A stretch of DNA of 64,000 bases from Nocardia jiangxiensis NBRC 101359. Its GTDB lineage: Bacteria > Actinomycetota > Actinomycetes > Mycobacteriales > Mycobacteriaceae. Made by a program: the position numbers and the translations under genes. Position 1 is the first letter of the stretch. Each line of letters begins with the position of its first letter. The notes below the pieces were generated by a model. The model made no database searches. It was given only the letters and a program-made list of their open reading frames with translations, and was not told the origin of the DNA. Of the stretch, positions 1-7,933 are shown in pieces. The stretch is taken from contig NZ_BAGB01000068.1 of NCBI RefSeq assembly GCF_000308615.1, positions 186,001-250,000 on the forward strand, in the 5' to 3' direction.

Positions 1-1
1 C

Positions 2-793
2 GCCGGGGAGGCGATCGGCTGTTTCGGGCTGACCGAACCGGATTTCGGCTCCAACCCGGGCGAGATGCGCACCCACGCGCGCCGCGACGGGGACGACTGG
101 GTGCTCGACGGTACGAAGATGTGGATCACCAACGGATCGGTCGCCGATGTCGCGGTGGTGTGGGCGCAGACCGAGGACAAGATCCGCGGATTCGTAGTGC
201 CCACGGACACACCGGGTTTCAGCGCGCCGGAGATCAGGAACAAACTGTCCCTGCGAGCTTCGGTGACCAGTGAGCTGATCCTGGACGGAGTCCGGCTACC
301 GGCCTCGGCGATGCTGCCCGAGGCGCGCGGCCTGTCCGGGCCGCTGTCATGCCTGAACGAGGCACGCTTCGGGATCGTGTTCGGCGCGATCGGCGCGGCA
401 CGGGATTGCCTGGAGACGGCCATCGCCTACACCCGCGACCGCGACATCTTCGGAAAACCGCTCGCCGCCTACCAGGCCACCCAGCTGAAACTGGCCGATA
501 TGACCGTCGAACTGGGCAAGGGCATGCTGTTGGCCCTGCACCTGGGCAACCGGAAGGATGCGGGCACGCTACGCCCCGAACAGGTCAGCCTCGGCAAACT
601 CAACAACGTTCGCGAGGCCCTGGCGATCGCACGCGAATGCCGAACCCTGCTGGGGGCCAACGGAATCAGCCTGGAATATCCGATCCTGCGACATGCGGCC
701 AATCTGGAGTCGGTGCTGACCTACGAGGGCACCTCCGAGATTCACCAGCTGGTGATCGGACAAGCGGTGACCGGCCATGCGGCCTTCCGCTGA
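2..793 (+). CDS. acyl-CoA dehydrogenase, glutaryl-CoA dehydrogenase-like (5' end outside window)
   Basis: FAD-dependent alpha,beta-dehydrogenation of an acyl-CoA. The reading frame is open from base 2, so the gene begins upstream of the window; about 264 residues are present against roughly 390 for the family. The visible part starts in the conserved LTEPDFGSNPG flavin/substrate loop, followed by GTKMWITNG, and ends with YEGTSEIHQLVIGQAVTG, where the Glu of YEGT is the position of the catalytic base in glutaryl-CoA dehydrogenases. The LTEPDFGSNPGEMRT style and the position of the Glu favour the GcdH branch over short-chain dehydrogenases; the true substrate cannot be told from sequence alone. 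Confidence 0.9.
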   Translation, partial: AGEAIGCFGLTEPDFGSNPGEMRTHARRDGDDWVLDGTKMWITNGSVADVAVVWAQTEDKIRGFVVPTDTPGFSAPEIRNKLSLRASVTSELILDGVRLPASAMLPEARGLSGPLSCLNEARFGIVFGAIGAARDCLETAIAYTRDRDIFGKPLAAYQATQLKLADMTVELGKGMLLALHLGNRKDAGTLRPEQVSLGKLNNVREALAIARECRTLLGANGISLEYPILRHAANLESVLTYEGTSEIHQLVIGQAVTGHAAFR

Positions 794-801
794 GCGCGGA
801 T

Positions 802-882
802 TCAGTCCTTGGGGAAGCCCGTGGTGAACAGACCGCCGATCGCGACGGCACAGATGACGGCGACAACAGGGATGATCCACAT
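802..882 (-). CDS. possible 26-residue membrane peptide
   Basis: A very short ATG-to-TGA frame just 3' of the acyl-CoA dehydrogenase, on the opposite strand. It would encode one hydrophobic helix (WIIPVVAVICAVAIGGLFTTG) with a short polar end (FPKD). Such one-helix peptides are common in actinomycetes, and the composition is too consistently hydrophobic to be a typical shadow. No convincing ribosome binding site precedes the ATG, so expression is unproven; function unknown. Confidence 0.3.
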   Translation of the reverse strand: MWIIPVVAVICAVAIGGLFTTGFPKD

Positions 883-963
883 ACCAGCAGACTACAAGCC
901 GTAGTAGTTACCGAGGCATAATTGTGCGCAGCATCACCGCAGGCAGAGCGGGGTAATGGTAGT

Positions 964-993
964 GGGCGGACGATCGAGCTCAGTCGTCCGCCC
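964..993 (-). terminator. hairpin terminator of the MoxR/DUF58 operon
   Basis: A perfect 10-bp inverted repeat (GGGCGGACGA / TCGTCCGCCC) with a 10-base loop overlaps the last codons of the final operon gene. There is no U-run, which is usual for actinomycete terminators. Confidence 0.6.
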
Positions 994-1408
994 GTGCGGC
1001 AACGCCTCGAATCACCAGTGCGAACACCAGCAACACCAGCACCGGCGCGGCCAGCGGCACCCATTCCAGCCGCGCGGGCACCTCGGTCGCCAGGACCGCG
1101 ACGGCCGCGAAACCCACCGCGCCCGCCACCGACGGCAGCGTCGTCGGAACCACCCCGACCGGCGCGGACACCGTGGCGGTATTGAGCAGATAGGTGGTGG
1201 CCACCAGTCCCGTCGCGGCCGCGGCGAGCGCACCGGAATCGGCCCAGGCCAGCGCCCCGAGCGCGACCAGCGCCGCACCCACCGCGCAGGTCCGCAGCCA
1301 CCACCCCGCCATCACCAGCACCGCGGCCGGAATCGCGAACCAGGGCATGACGATTCCCACCGCCGTGATCAGCAGCAGACCGGACAGCACCGCGAGGAAT
1401 CTGGTCAT
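980..1408 (-). CDS. small integral membrane protein of the MoxR operon
   Basis: A 142-residue protein of four or so hydrophobic segments (starting MTRFLAVLSGLLLITAVGIVM), no catalytic motif. The ATG shares bases with the stop codon of the preceding DUF58 gene (ATGA overlap), so it is translationally coupled and is the last of five genes running in the same direction. It is probably the membrane partner of the MoxR/DUF58 pair, as small hydrophobic proteins commonly follow such pairs. The longer open frame reaching to 1546 is only the overlap with DUF58. Function unknown. Confidence 0.75.
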   Translation of the reverse strand: MTRFLAVLSGLLLITAVGIVMPWFAIPAAVLVMAGWWLRTCAVGAALVALGALAWADSGALAAAATGLVATTYLLNTATVSAPVGVVPTTLPSVAGAVGFAAVAVLATEVPARLEWVPLAAPVLVLLVFALVIRGVAARADD

Positions 1409-2679
1409 CGCCGCACCCGCACCAGTCGTCGGCGGTCCGGGATCAACCGCATCACCTGATCCAGCCGGGTGCCCTCGGCCCAGGACACGATGTCCACCCC
1501 GACCGTGCCCATGTCCCGGTACATCGCCATCCGCTCCAACTGCCACATGCGCGCCATCGTCGGATCCAGTTCCTCGCGAAACGGCGTGCCGCGCAACACA
1601 TCCACGACCACCACGACATGTCCGCGCTTGCGCAGATCGATCAGGGCCAGGGCGAATTCGGTGTCCAGCATCGTGGAGAACGCCACCACGATCGCGCCGA
1701 GCGGCACCGCGGCGTGCGGGACCAGCGAACCGGAGGTGGATACGTGCTCGTCGCCCACGTCGAGCACGGTGTCGACGATGCGGTAGAACTGCCGTCGCCC
1801 GATATCGGCCCGCAGCCAGCGCGGCGACTGCCCCAGGCAGACCACGGCGGTGCGATCGCCCGCCTGCAGCGCGGTCTGCGCCACCTGCGCGGCCCCGCGC
1901 ACCGACAACTCCAGTGAATCCGCCGCGGGCCCCGGTGCCTGCATCGAATTGTCCAGCAGTACAACGACATCCGCGGCACGGTTGGTCAGCCGCTCGGTGA
2001 CGTGCAGTCGGCCGCGCCGCGCGCTCACCGACCAGTTCACCGTGCGCAGCGGATCGCCGGGCGTATACGCGCGGATGTCGGCGTACTCGACCCCGGGCCC
2101 CTGACGGCGAGTCAGGTGGGTGCCGATCCGTTCGGGATATTCGGTGCGTGGCAGGCGCATCGGTTGCGGATCGGCGATCGGGTACACGTACACCTGCCCG
2201 GCGGGCAGGCTCACCGCCGCGGTGGCCAGCCCCGCCGGACTCAGCGCCGTCACGCGGATCCGCATCGGATAGCGGCCCCAGCGTGTGGCCGACAACGCCA
2301 TCCGCAGTCCGGCCGGCGCGGTCCCCGAATCGACCGACTTCTCCACGCGCAGTTCCATACCGTCGAGCGGTTCGGGCTTGCAGCGCAGCAGCGCATGCCC
2401 GTCCTCGACGAAGGCCGCCGCGGACAGCACCACCTCCTCACCTTCGAAGCAGCGCAGCACGCCCCCGCCGTCCACCTGGATCTTGGTGCGCGCCAACTGA
2501 ATCGGTGCGGTGGCAAGCACGCCCAGCATGGGCGCGGCGAACACCACCAGCTGCCAGCGGCCCAGGACCACCGCCGCCGCGAGCGCGATTCCGCCCGCCA
2601 CGGCGAGCATGTAGACCAGGGCGGCGGGCCGCCAGCGTAGTTCGACCTCGGTCGCCGAGCTCGAATCCCGGTGTCTCAT
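1405..2679 (-). CDS. DUF58 domain-containing membrane-anchored protein
   Basis: A 424-residue protein with two N-terminal transmembrane helices (about residues 20-65), a beta-rich extracellular-type middle, and the DUF58 region with the signature PGDPLRTVNWSVSARRG and RLHVTERLTNRAADVVVLLDNS, the latter being the start of a von Willebrand A-like fold. DUF58 proteins work with MoxR AAA+ ATPases in chaperone-like or metal-insertion roles; the substrate here is unknown. The ATG at 2679 overlaps the moxR stop by four bases, which fixes this start over the in-frame ATG at 2757 inside moxR. Confidence 0.88.
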   Translation of the reverse strand: MRHRDSSSATEVELRWRPAALVYMLAVAGGIALAAAVVLGRWQLVVFAAPMLGVLATAPIQLARTKIQVDGGGVLRCFEGEEVVLSAAAFVEDGHALLRCKPEPLDGMELRVEKSVDSGTAPAGLRMALSATRWGRYPMRIRVTALSPAGLATAAVSLPAGQVYVYPIADPQPMRLPRTEYPERIGTHLTRRQGPGVEYADIRAYTPGDPLRTVNWSVSARRGRLHVTERLTNRAADVVVLLDNSMQAPGPAADSLELSVRGAAQVAQTALQAGDRTAVVCLGQSPRWLRADIGRRQFYRIVDTVLDVGDEHVSTSGSLVPHAAVPLGAIVVAFSTMLDTEFALALIDLRKRGHVVVVVDVLRGTPFREELDPTMARMWQLERMAMYRDMGTVGVDIVSWAEGTRLDQVMRLIPDRRRLVRVRR

Positions 2680-3638
2680 GTCCCCATGGCCCGCGGAACC
2701 CGCAGGCGCCGAAGCAATTCGGAGATGACGTCCTCGCCGCGGATGCGCCGCACCCACATCTCCGGGCGCAACGTGATCCGATGCGCCATCGCCGGAACGG
2801 CCAGGGCCTTCACATCTTCCGGAATGACGTAGTCGCGGCCCTGCAACAGCGCGCGGGCGCGGGCCATCTGCACCAGATCCAGTTCCGCGCGCGGGCTGGC
2901 GCCGACCTCGACCTGCGGATGGCTGCGGGTCGCCGCGGCCAGCGAGACCACGTAACCGACGACGTCCGGGTGCACGGTGACGAATTCGACCGCATGCCGC
3001 ATCTCCAGCAGCCCGGCGGCATCGACGACCTGCCCGACCTGCGCGGGCACCGAACCTCGTTCGAGGCGGCGGCGGATCATCTGCGTCTCGTCCTCCTCGG
3101 ACAGATAACCCAGACGCAGTTGCAGGGCGAAGCGATCCAACTGGGCCTCGGGCAGCGGATAGGTGCCCTCGTACTCGATCGGGTTGTCGGTGGCCAGCAC
3201 GACGAAAGGCTGTGGCAGCGGGAAGGTTTCGCCGTCGATGCTGACCTGGCCCTCGGCCATCGCCTCGAGCAGCGCGGCCTGGGTCTTGGGTGGCGTGCGG
3301 TTGATCTCGTCGGCCAGGAGCATGTTGGCGAAGACCGGGCCCTTGCGGAAGTTGAACCGCCCCGAATTCATGTCGTAGATGGTCGAACCGATCAGGTCCG
3401 CCGGTAGCAGGTCGGGGGTGAACTGCACGCGGGTGAAGTTCAAACCCAGTGCCGCGGCGAAGGATCGGGCAATCAACGTCTTGCCCAGCCCGGGTAGATC
3501 CTCGATCAGGACATGACCGCCGGACAGCACCGCGATCATGATCAGCTGCAATTCGTCCTGCTTGCCGACCACGACCCGCGACACCTCGCGCAACACCGCG
3601 TCGGTGCGTTTGACGGTCGCGTCCAACGGTTTCGTCAT
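2676..3638 (-). CDS. MoxR family AAA+ ATPase
   Basis: A 320-residue AAA+ ATPase. The Walker A motif is EDLPGLGKT near residue 50, Walker B and sensor regions follow (LLADEINRTPPKTQAALLEAM, LATDNPIEYEGTYPLPEAQLDRF), and the C-terminal lid contains ASPRAELDLV. MoxR ATPases act as chaperones for the VWA/DUF58 partner encoded directly downstream. The chosen ATG at 3638 gives the typical N-terminus of the family (RTDAVLREVSRVVVGK); the frame is open further upstream but that part overlaps the preceding gene in another frame. Confidence 0.93.
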   Translation of the reverse strand: MTKPLDATVKRTDAVLREVSRVVVGKQDELQLIMIAVLSGGHVLIEDLPGLGKTLIARSFAAALGLNFTRVQFTPDLLPADLIGSTIYDMNSGRFNFRKGPVFANMLLADEINRTPPKTQAALLEAMAEGQVSIDGETFPLPQPFVVLATDNPIEYEGTYPLPEAQLDRFALQLRLGYLSEEDETQMIRRRLERGSVPAQVGQVVDAAGLLEMRHAVEFVTVHPDVVGYVVSLAAATRSHPQVEVGASPRAELDLVQMARARALLQGRDYVIPEDVKALAVPAMAHRITLRPEMWVRRIRGEDVISELLRRLRVPRAMGT

Positions 3639-3669
3639 GACTGAACTCGCACGTGTTTCCAACCCTTTT

Positions 3670-4191
3670 TCACATTTCCTGAAGCCGACGCAGGATCTCG
3701 TCCAGCGCGGCGCGTCCCGGTGCTCGCGAATTGTCATCGCGCAGTTGGGAATCGGCCGGATCCACCCAGCGCCACAATTCCGGCCCGAATTGCAACCGGC
3801 CGGCGGCCTCGGTGGCCCGCCGGTCCTTGGCGATGCGATGTCCGCTCGACAATTCGAACTCCTTGGCCAGCAACGGCCGCAGATGCCGATCCCAGTCCGC
3901 GCGGCTACCGTCGGCTCGGTCGACGAGCATCTCCGCGCGGGCCCGCCAGCGGAACAACATCTCCGCCGGCCCGTTCTCGATATCACTGTCCGCCGGGTCG
4001 GCCGGACCGTCGGACTTCGTCCGCTCGGCCAGCGACCGCACCAGCATGACCACAGCGCACAACACCAGTACCCCCGTCAGTACCGGTAGCAGTGCACGTT
4101 GATTGTCGTAGCCGACCGCCTCGATCAGCAGGATCAACGCGATCGCCCCGCCCACGACCGCCCCGCGTCCCCATTCGGACATCCCGGTCAT
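3670..4191 (-). CDS. two-helix membrane protein of the MoxR operon
   Basis: A 173-residue protein with two adjacent transmembrane helices at about residues 10-52 and then a charged cytoplasmic-type domain of about 115 residues (WRARAEMLVDRADGSRADWDRHLRPLLAKEFEL). It lies between the DUF4129 gene and moxR, 22 bases from the former and 31 from the latter. A GAGGTGG ribosome binding site stands seven bases before the ATG at 4191. Similar proteins occur at this position in MoxR operons of other Mycobacteriales; the biochemical role is not known. Confidence 0.8.
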   Translation of the reverse strand: MTGMSEWGRGAVVGGAIALILLIEAVGYDNQRALLPVLTGVLVLCAVVMLVRSLAERTKSDGPADPADSDIENGPAEMLFRWRARAEMLVDRADGSRADWDRHLRPLLAKEFELSSGHRIAKDRRATEAAGRLQFGPELWRWVDPADSQLRDDNSRAPGRAALDEILRRLQEM

Positions 4192-4213
4192 GAGCCCACC
4201 TCGCCGACATCGT

Positions 4214-5149
4214 TCACGACTCGGCCCTCTGCAGATCGCCCAGCACGATGCGCAGCAGCTGTTCTGCTCTCATACGTTGCCACTCCAGCATCGAATGCGG
4301 GCTGAATCGCGCCTCCTCGAAGAGAATGACCAGTTCACGTGCCGAAGCGTCGCGCAGGACGCCGCGGTCGAAGGCGCGGGCCAGCACCTCCGAGGGGGTG
4401 TCGGAGATCAGCGGAGCCACCTCCCGGGCACGCGCGAGACCGCTTTCCATGGCGGCATAGCAGGCGATGATGGCCGCCCGCGCATCCTTGCCGGAGGCGA
4501 TCATCGCGGCCAGGCCCATTTCGGCGACCTGCGCGAGCGACACCGCCTGCTCGGCCGGTGCGGGCTCGGGCTCGGCCGCCGGTGCGTGCACGCGGCGACG
4601 AGTACCGACCCCGACCACGATCAATCCCACGATCGCCGCCAGGATCAGCGCACCCGCCGAGACCCCGATGACGGTCATGGCGTCTGGACTCAGCGGCGAT
4701 TGGACGTCCGGCCCCGGCGACGGCGGTGCGGTGGTGGACGGCGGCGCCGGAGACGGTTGCGCGCCCGGACTCTGCGACGACGACGCCGGATGCACCACGC
4801 TGAGCTGATAGATCGCCCAGCTCAGCGCACCGAACACCGCGACCACCGCCAGCGTGACCACCAGGAACAACCCCAGTTGGCGCTTGCGCACCGGCCGCCG
4901 CACCCGATCCGGATGCGCGTCGGGCAGCGCCAGCGGCAGCCGATGCTGACTGGTGATCACACCCGCCAGCAGAATCACCACCGACACCAGCGACAGCACC
5001 GGCATCAACGCCACGGCGATCACCGACGGCGGCGACCCGATATGCGGCCCGGCGCCACCCGGCAGATATCCGTGCAACGCGATGACGACGAGCGCCAGCA
5101 GTGCGATCAACCCGATCGCACGCGGAATCGCCGTACCCACCCCGACCAC
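4214..5149 (-). CDS. DUF4129 domain-containing membrane protein
   Basis: A 311-residue protein with N-terminal helices (about residues 8-30, 42-65, 95-115), a Pro/Ser-rich linker (SSSQSPGAQPSPAPPSTT), a further helix near 165-185, and a cytoplasmic C-terminal DUF4129 domain of about 90 residues containing IACYAAMESGLARAREVAPLISDTPSE and ELVILFEEARFS. DUF4129 domains are found beside MoxR/DUF58 pairs, sometimes fused to transglutaminase-like proteins, and may link the complex to the cell envelope. First gene of the five-gene run; the promoter should be in the 190-base gap to the sigma-factor gene. Confidence 0.85.
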   Translation of the reverse strand: MVGVGTAIPRAIGLIALLALVVIALHGYLPGGAGPHIGSPPSVIAVALMPVLSLVSVVILLAGVITSQHRLPLALPDAHPDRVRRPVRKRQLGLFLVVTLAVVAVFGALSWAIYQLSVVHPASSSQSPGAQPSPAPPSTTAPPSPGPDVQSPLSPDAMTVIGVSAGALILAAIVGLIVVGVGTRRRVHAPAAEPEPAPAEQAVSLAQVAEMGLAAMIASGKDARAAIIACYAAMESGLARAREVAPLISDTPSEVLARAFDRGVLRDASARELVILFEEARFSPHSMLEWQRMRAEQLLRIVLGDLQRAES

Positions 5150-5337
5150 GGGCTGTTCTCCAATACTTCAGCACTGCCACAAGCAGGCACATCGTTACAT
5201 GCCGAATGGTCCGGGAGAGGTGAAATCGCCAGAGCAACCGCATTTCGACTGCGTATAGCCACCGCGGTTGGGGCGGGATCGGAAAAGTTTGTGAAATAGC
5301 ACAATGGCCGGTGTCGGATATTCGACATATTCCGGTC

Positions 5338-6477
5338 TCATCGCATCTCGCGCACCCGAGCGGCCTCGCGGGTGAGGTGGGCACGCTCGGCCACACTCGT
5401 GGCCGCATCGGCGGCCTCGACATACAACTCGGCGGCCCGCTCGAGGTCACCGGCGCGTTCGAGGAGATAGGCGCGAACCGCGGCGTATCGAGGCAGGCCG
5501 GGATCCACCTTCTGCAACTCCGCCAACCCGGCCTGCGGTCCGTCGGCCTCACCGACCGCGACCGCGCGATTGAGCCGCACCACCGGGCTGCCGGTGAGCT
5601 GCAGCAGTTCGTCGTACCACTCGACGATCTGCACCCAGTCCGTCTCGGCCGTGCTCGGAGCGTCCGCGTGCAGCGCGGCGATCGCGGCCTGCGCCTGATA
5701 TTCGCCCAGCCGATCGCGCGCCAGCGCCGCCTGCAGAATCATCACTCCCTCCGTGATAAGCCTTGTGTCCCAACGGGATCGATCCTGTTCGGCGAGTGGG
5801 ATCAGCCGCCCGCCCGGACCGGTGCGCGACGCACGGCGGGCATGGTGCAGCAGCATCAGGGCGAGCAGTCCCGCGACCTCGGGCTCATCGGTCGCAGCGG
5901 CGAGCTGGCGGGTCAGGCGGATCGCCTCGGCCGCGAGGTCGAGATCCCCGCTGTAGCCCTCGTTGAATACCAGGTAGAGCACCCGCAACACCGTGGCCGG
6001 ATCGCCCGGCCGATCCAGCGGCACCCCCGCGAGACGTCGCTTGGCCCGGCTGATCCGTTGCGCCATGGTCGATTCGGGCACCAGATACGCCGTCGCGATC
6101 TGCCGCGTCGTCAGACCGCCGACGGCGCGCAACGTCAGCGCGACCGCGGAACTCGGCGACAGCGACGGGTGCGCGCACAGGAAATACAGCCACAGCGACT
6201 CGTCCACACCCGCCACCGACCCGCTCGGCGGCTCGACCTCCACCGCGAGTTCCCTTCCCCGCCTGGATGTTTCGGCCCGAGCAGCATCGAGGAACTTGCG
6301 CCACGCGACCGCGACGAGCCAGCCCTTCGCATCGCGCGGCGGATCGTCCGCCCAGCTCTCCAACGCCCGAATCAGCGCCTCCTGCACGGCATCCTCGGCC
6401 GACGCGAAATCCGCTCCGCGCCGGACGAGGACACCGATCACCGCAGGCACGAGTTCCCGCAGCAGCGACTCGTTCAC
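5338..6477 (-). CDS. ECF RNA polymerase sigma factor of the DGPF-linked (ECF42) type
   Basis: A 379-residue sigma factor with region 2 at the N-terminus (SAEDAVQEALIRALESW, GWLVAVAWRKFLD), region 4 (GLTTRQIATAYLVPESTMAQRISRAKRRL), and a long C-terminal extension of tetratricopeptide type (YLVFNEGYSGDLDLAAEAIRLTRQL; VRLNRAVAVGEADGPQAGL). That extension, in place of an anti-sigma factor, together with a YCII/DGPF partner gene, defines the ECF42 group. The GTG at 6477 overlaps the stop of the partner gene by four bases and is preferred to the ATG at 6525. In this group the C-terminal domain is thought to control activity. Confidence 0.9.
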   Translation of the reverse strand: MNESLLRELVPAVIGVLVRRGADFASAEDAVQEALIRALESWADDPPRDAKGWLVAVAWRKFLDAARAETSRRGRELAVEVEPPSGSVAGVDESLWLYFLCAHPSLSPSSAVALTLRAVGGLTTRQIATAYLVPESTMAQRISRAKRRLAGVPLDRPGDPATVLRVLYLVFNEGYSGDLDLAAEAIRLTRQLAAATDEPEVAGLLALMLLHHARRASRTGPGGRLIPLAEQDRSRWDTRLITEGVMILQAALARDRLGEYQAQAAIAALHADAPSTAETDWVQIVEWYDELLQLTGSPVVRLNRAVAVGEADGPQAGLAELQKVDPGLPRYAAVRAYLLERAGDLERAAELYVEAADAATSVAERAHLTREAARVREMR

Positions 6478-6878
6478 TCGGTCATCGTGCACGTCGCGGA
6501 CAGGAACGGCCGCAGCTCCAGCCATTCCCGGATCGGCTGCCCACCCGCACCCGGCGCCTCGGACAACTCGGCGGCCAGCTCGAGCGCACGCTCATAGGTC
6601 TCGACGTCGATGATCATCCATCCGGCGATCAGATCCTTGGTCTCCGCGAACGGACCGTCGGTGAGCGGCGCGCGCCCCTCACCATCCGAACGCACGAACG
6701 TCCCCTGCGGCGAGAGCGCCTGGTGGTCGACGTACTCGCCGGTGCCCACCAACTTCACCGCGAAGTCCTCCATGTACTGCACGTGCGCGGTGATCTCCGC
6801 GGGTGTCCACTGGTCCATCGGCACGTTGTTGACCGACGCGGGCGCACCTCGATAGTGCTTGAGGATCAGGTACTTCAT
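6474..6878 (-). CDS. YCII-related DGPF-domain protein
   Basis: A 134-residue protein of the YCII (dimeric alpha-beta barrel) fold. It carries the namesake motif LTDGPFAETKDLIAGWMIIDV at about residues 76-96 and the N-terminal MKYLILKHYRG. Such proteins are encoded directly before ECF42 sigma factors, and this one is coupled to the sigma gene by a GTGA overlap. Function unknown; a ligand-sensing or small enzymatic role is usually inferred. The ATG at 6878 is chosen because GAGGAG lies six bases upstream; an ATG at 6881 would be too close to it. Confidence 0.92.
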   Translation of the reverse strand: MKYLILKHYRGAPASVNNVPMDQWTPAEITAHVQYMEDFAVKLVGTGEYVDHQALSPQGTFVRSDGEGRAPLTDGPFAETKDLIAGWMIIDVETYERALELAAELSEAPGAGGQPIREWLELRPFLSATCTMTE

Positions 6879-6912
6879 CATCAACTCCTCGTGGTCGTGG
6901 GGGTGTCGGTCA

Positions 6913-7410
6913 TCACGCGTGCTGACATTCGGCCCGCTGCGCGATCAGTTCCTCGACCGCACTGGGCAGGGTGTTCTCGAAGTCGATCAGCTTCACCCAG
7001 GTCGGGGTGACGACGATCCGGACCATCCCGTCGTACAGCGACCGAACCTCGGCCTCCCACTCGACACGTTGCTCGGGCGTCATCTCATAACTCCCGTTCA
7101 TCTGCAGATACTCCTCCGGAATGCCGTCGACGACGTCCAGTTCGGCCCGCCCGCGAATCAGCAGGATCTTCGGCGGATGCACCTCGGTGTCGATGGTCAG
7201 CGCGACCTGTGGATTGTGCCGCAGCGAGGGCAGTTTCGGCGCGTTCTTCGCGGTGCACAACACGATCTGCGACCCGTTCCAGGTGAACGCGATCGGAATG
7301 TTGCGCGGCGTGCCGTCCTTGGCGACGTACGCCAGGCGGAGCAGATCGCGGGCCAGCAACTCCCGGCTGATCGGTCGATCGAGAATGTCGGTGATCTCGT
7401 GCTGTTCCAT
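6913..7410 (-). CDS. pyridoxamine 5'-phosphate oxidase-family flavin-binding protein
   Basis: A 165-residue split-barrel protein. Conserved parts are LAYVAKDGTPRNIPIAFTWNGSQIVLCTA and PQVALTIDTEVHPPKILLIRGRAEL, typical of the PPOX class that binds FMN or F420. Members include heme-degrading and F420-dependent reductases, and the sequence does not tell which cofactor is used. The ATG at 7410 is preceded by AGGAG at eight bases. It stands 34 bases before the DGPF gene, so the three genes may be one transcript. Confidence 0.82.
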   Translation of the reverse strand: MEQHEITDILDRPISRELLARDLLRLAYVAKDGTPRNIPIAFTWNGSQIVLCTAKNAPKLPSLRHNPQVALTIDTEVHPPKILLIRGRAELDVVDGIPEEYLQMNGSYEMTPEQRVEWEAEVRSLYDGMVRIVVTPTWVKLIDFENTLPSAVEELIAQRAECQHA

Positions 7411-7933
7411 CGCTGTCGCTCCTGTCGTCAGGCCCTCGAGCGAACCGTTCTCGGCTGCTCGTACCCCTGGGACGGAGCCGCTCGCCCGTTCTCGACATCC
7501 CGCGACAAATTTTTTCCGGCGATGTTCCAAGGGCACGCAGAGCTGGCACAGGTGAGTTCCCCGGGAAGAGCAAGGTGACCGATGCGGCCGCCGGGCACGC
7601 CGACAGCATGCAGTTCGCCGCCGAGCTGCTGCTCCCCGCCGACAACGATTGGTCGACATAGCGACCGGCGATCACAGCTGTCATGGTCGGCGGTCCGGGG
7701 CTGCGCTCGACGGACTCTTTCTCACTGGCAACCGCTGTGGTGCGACGGTAACGTTTCGGCGGTCGTGTCGAGGAACATCGGGGGAACACTGTGCAGGCGG
7801 CGGTTGTCGCTTGTGGATTCGTGTTCGCTCGGCGGTTCTCAGCGGCCGACGGGGTGTGGCGGTGGCACGCGAGGGTGCCGGGCCGCGGGAATCTCACACC
7901 CCTGGTGGACGAGAAACCGTAAGGACATCACGA
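7411..7933. other. intergenic region between divergent genes (523 bp)
   Basis: It lies between the start of the PPOX gene (minus) and the start of the GYPQ-repeat gene (plus), so it must hold both promoters. Several open frames cross it but all read as low-complexity Arg/Ser/Pro shadows. I see no RNA gene, repeat or convincing operator. Confidence 0.5.

Noticed and set aside
4190..5299. A 369-codon plus-strand frame opposite the DUF4129 gene
   Set aside because: Extremely Arg/His/Gln-rich product; the minus strand has helices and a known domain at the same place.
5312..5327. TGTCG/CGACA hairpin before the ECF sigma gene end
   Set aside because: A 5-bp stem is too weak to call a terminator or operator.
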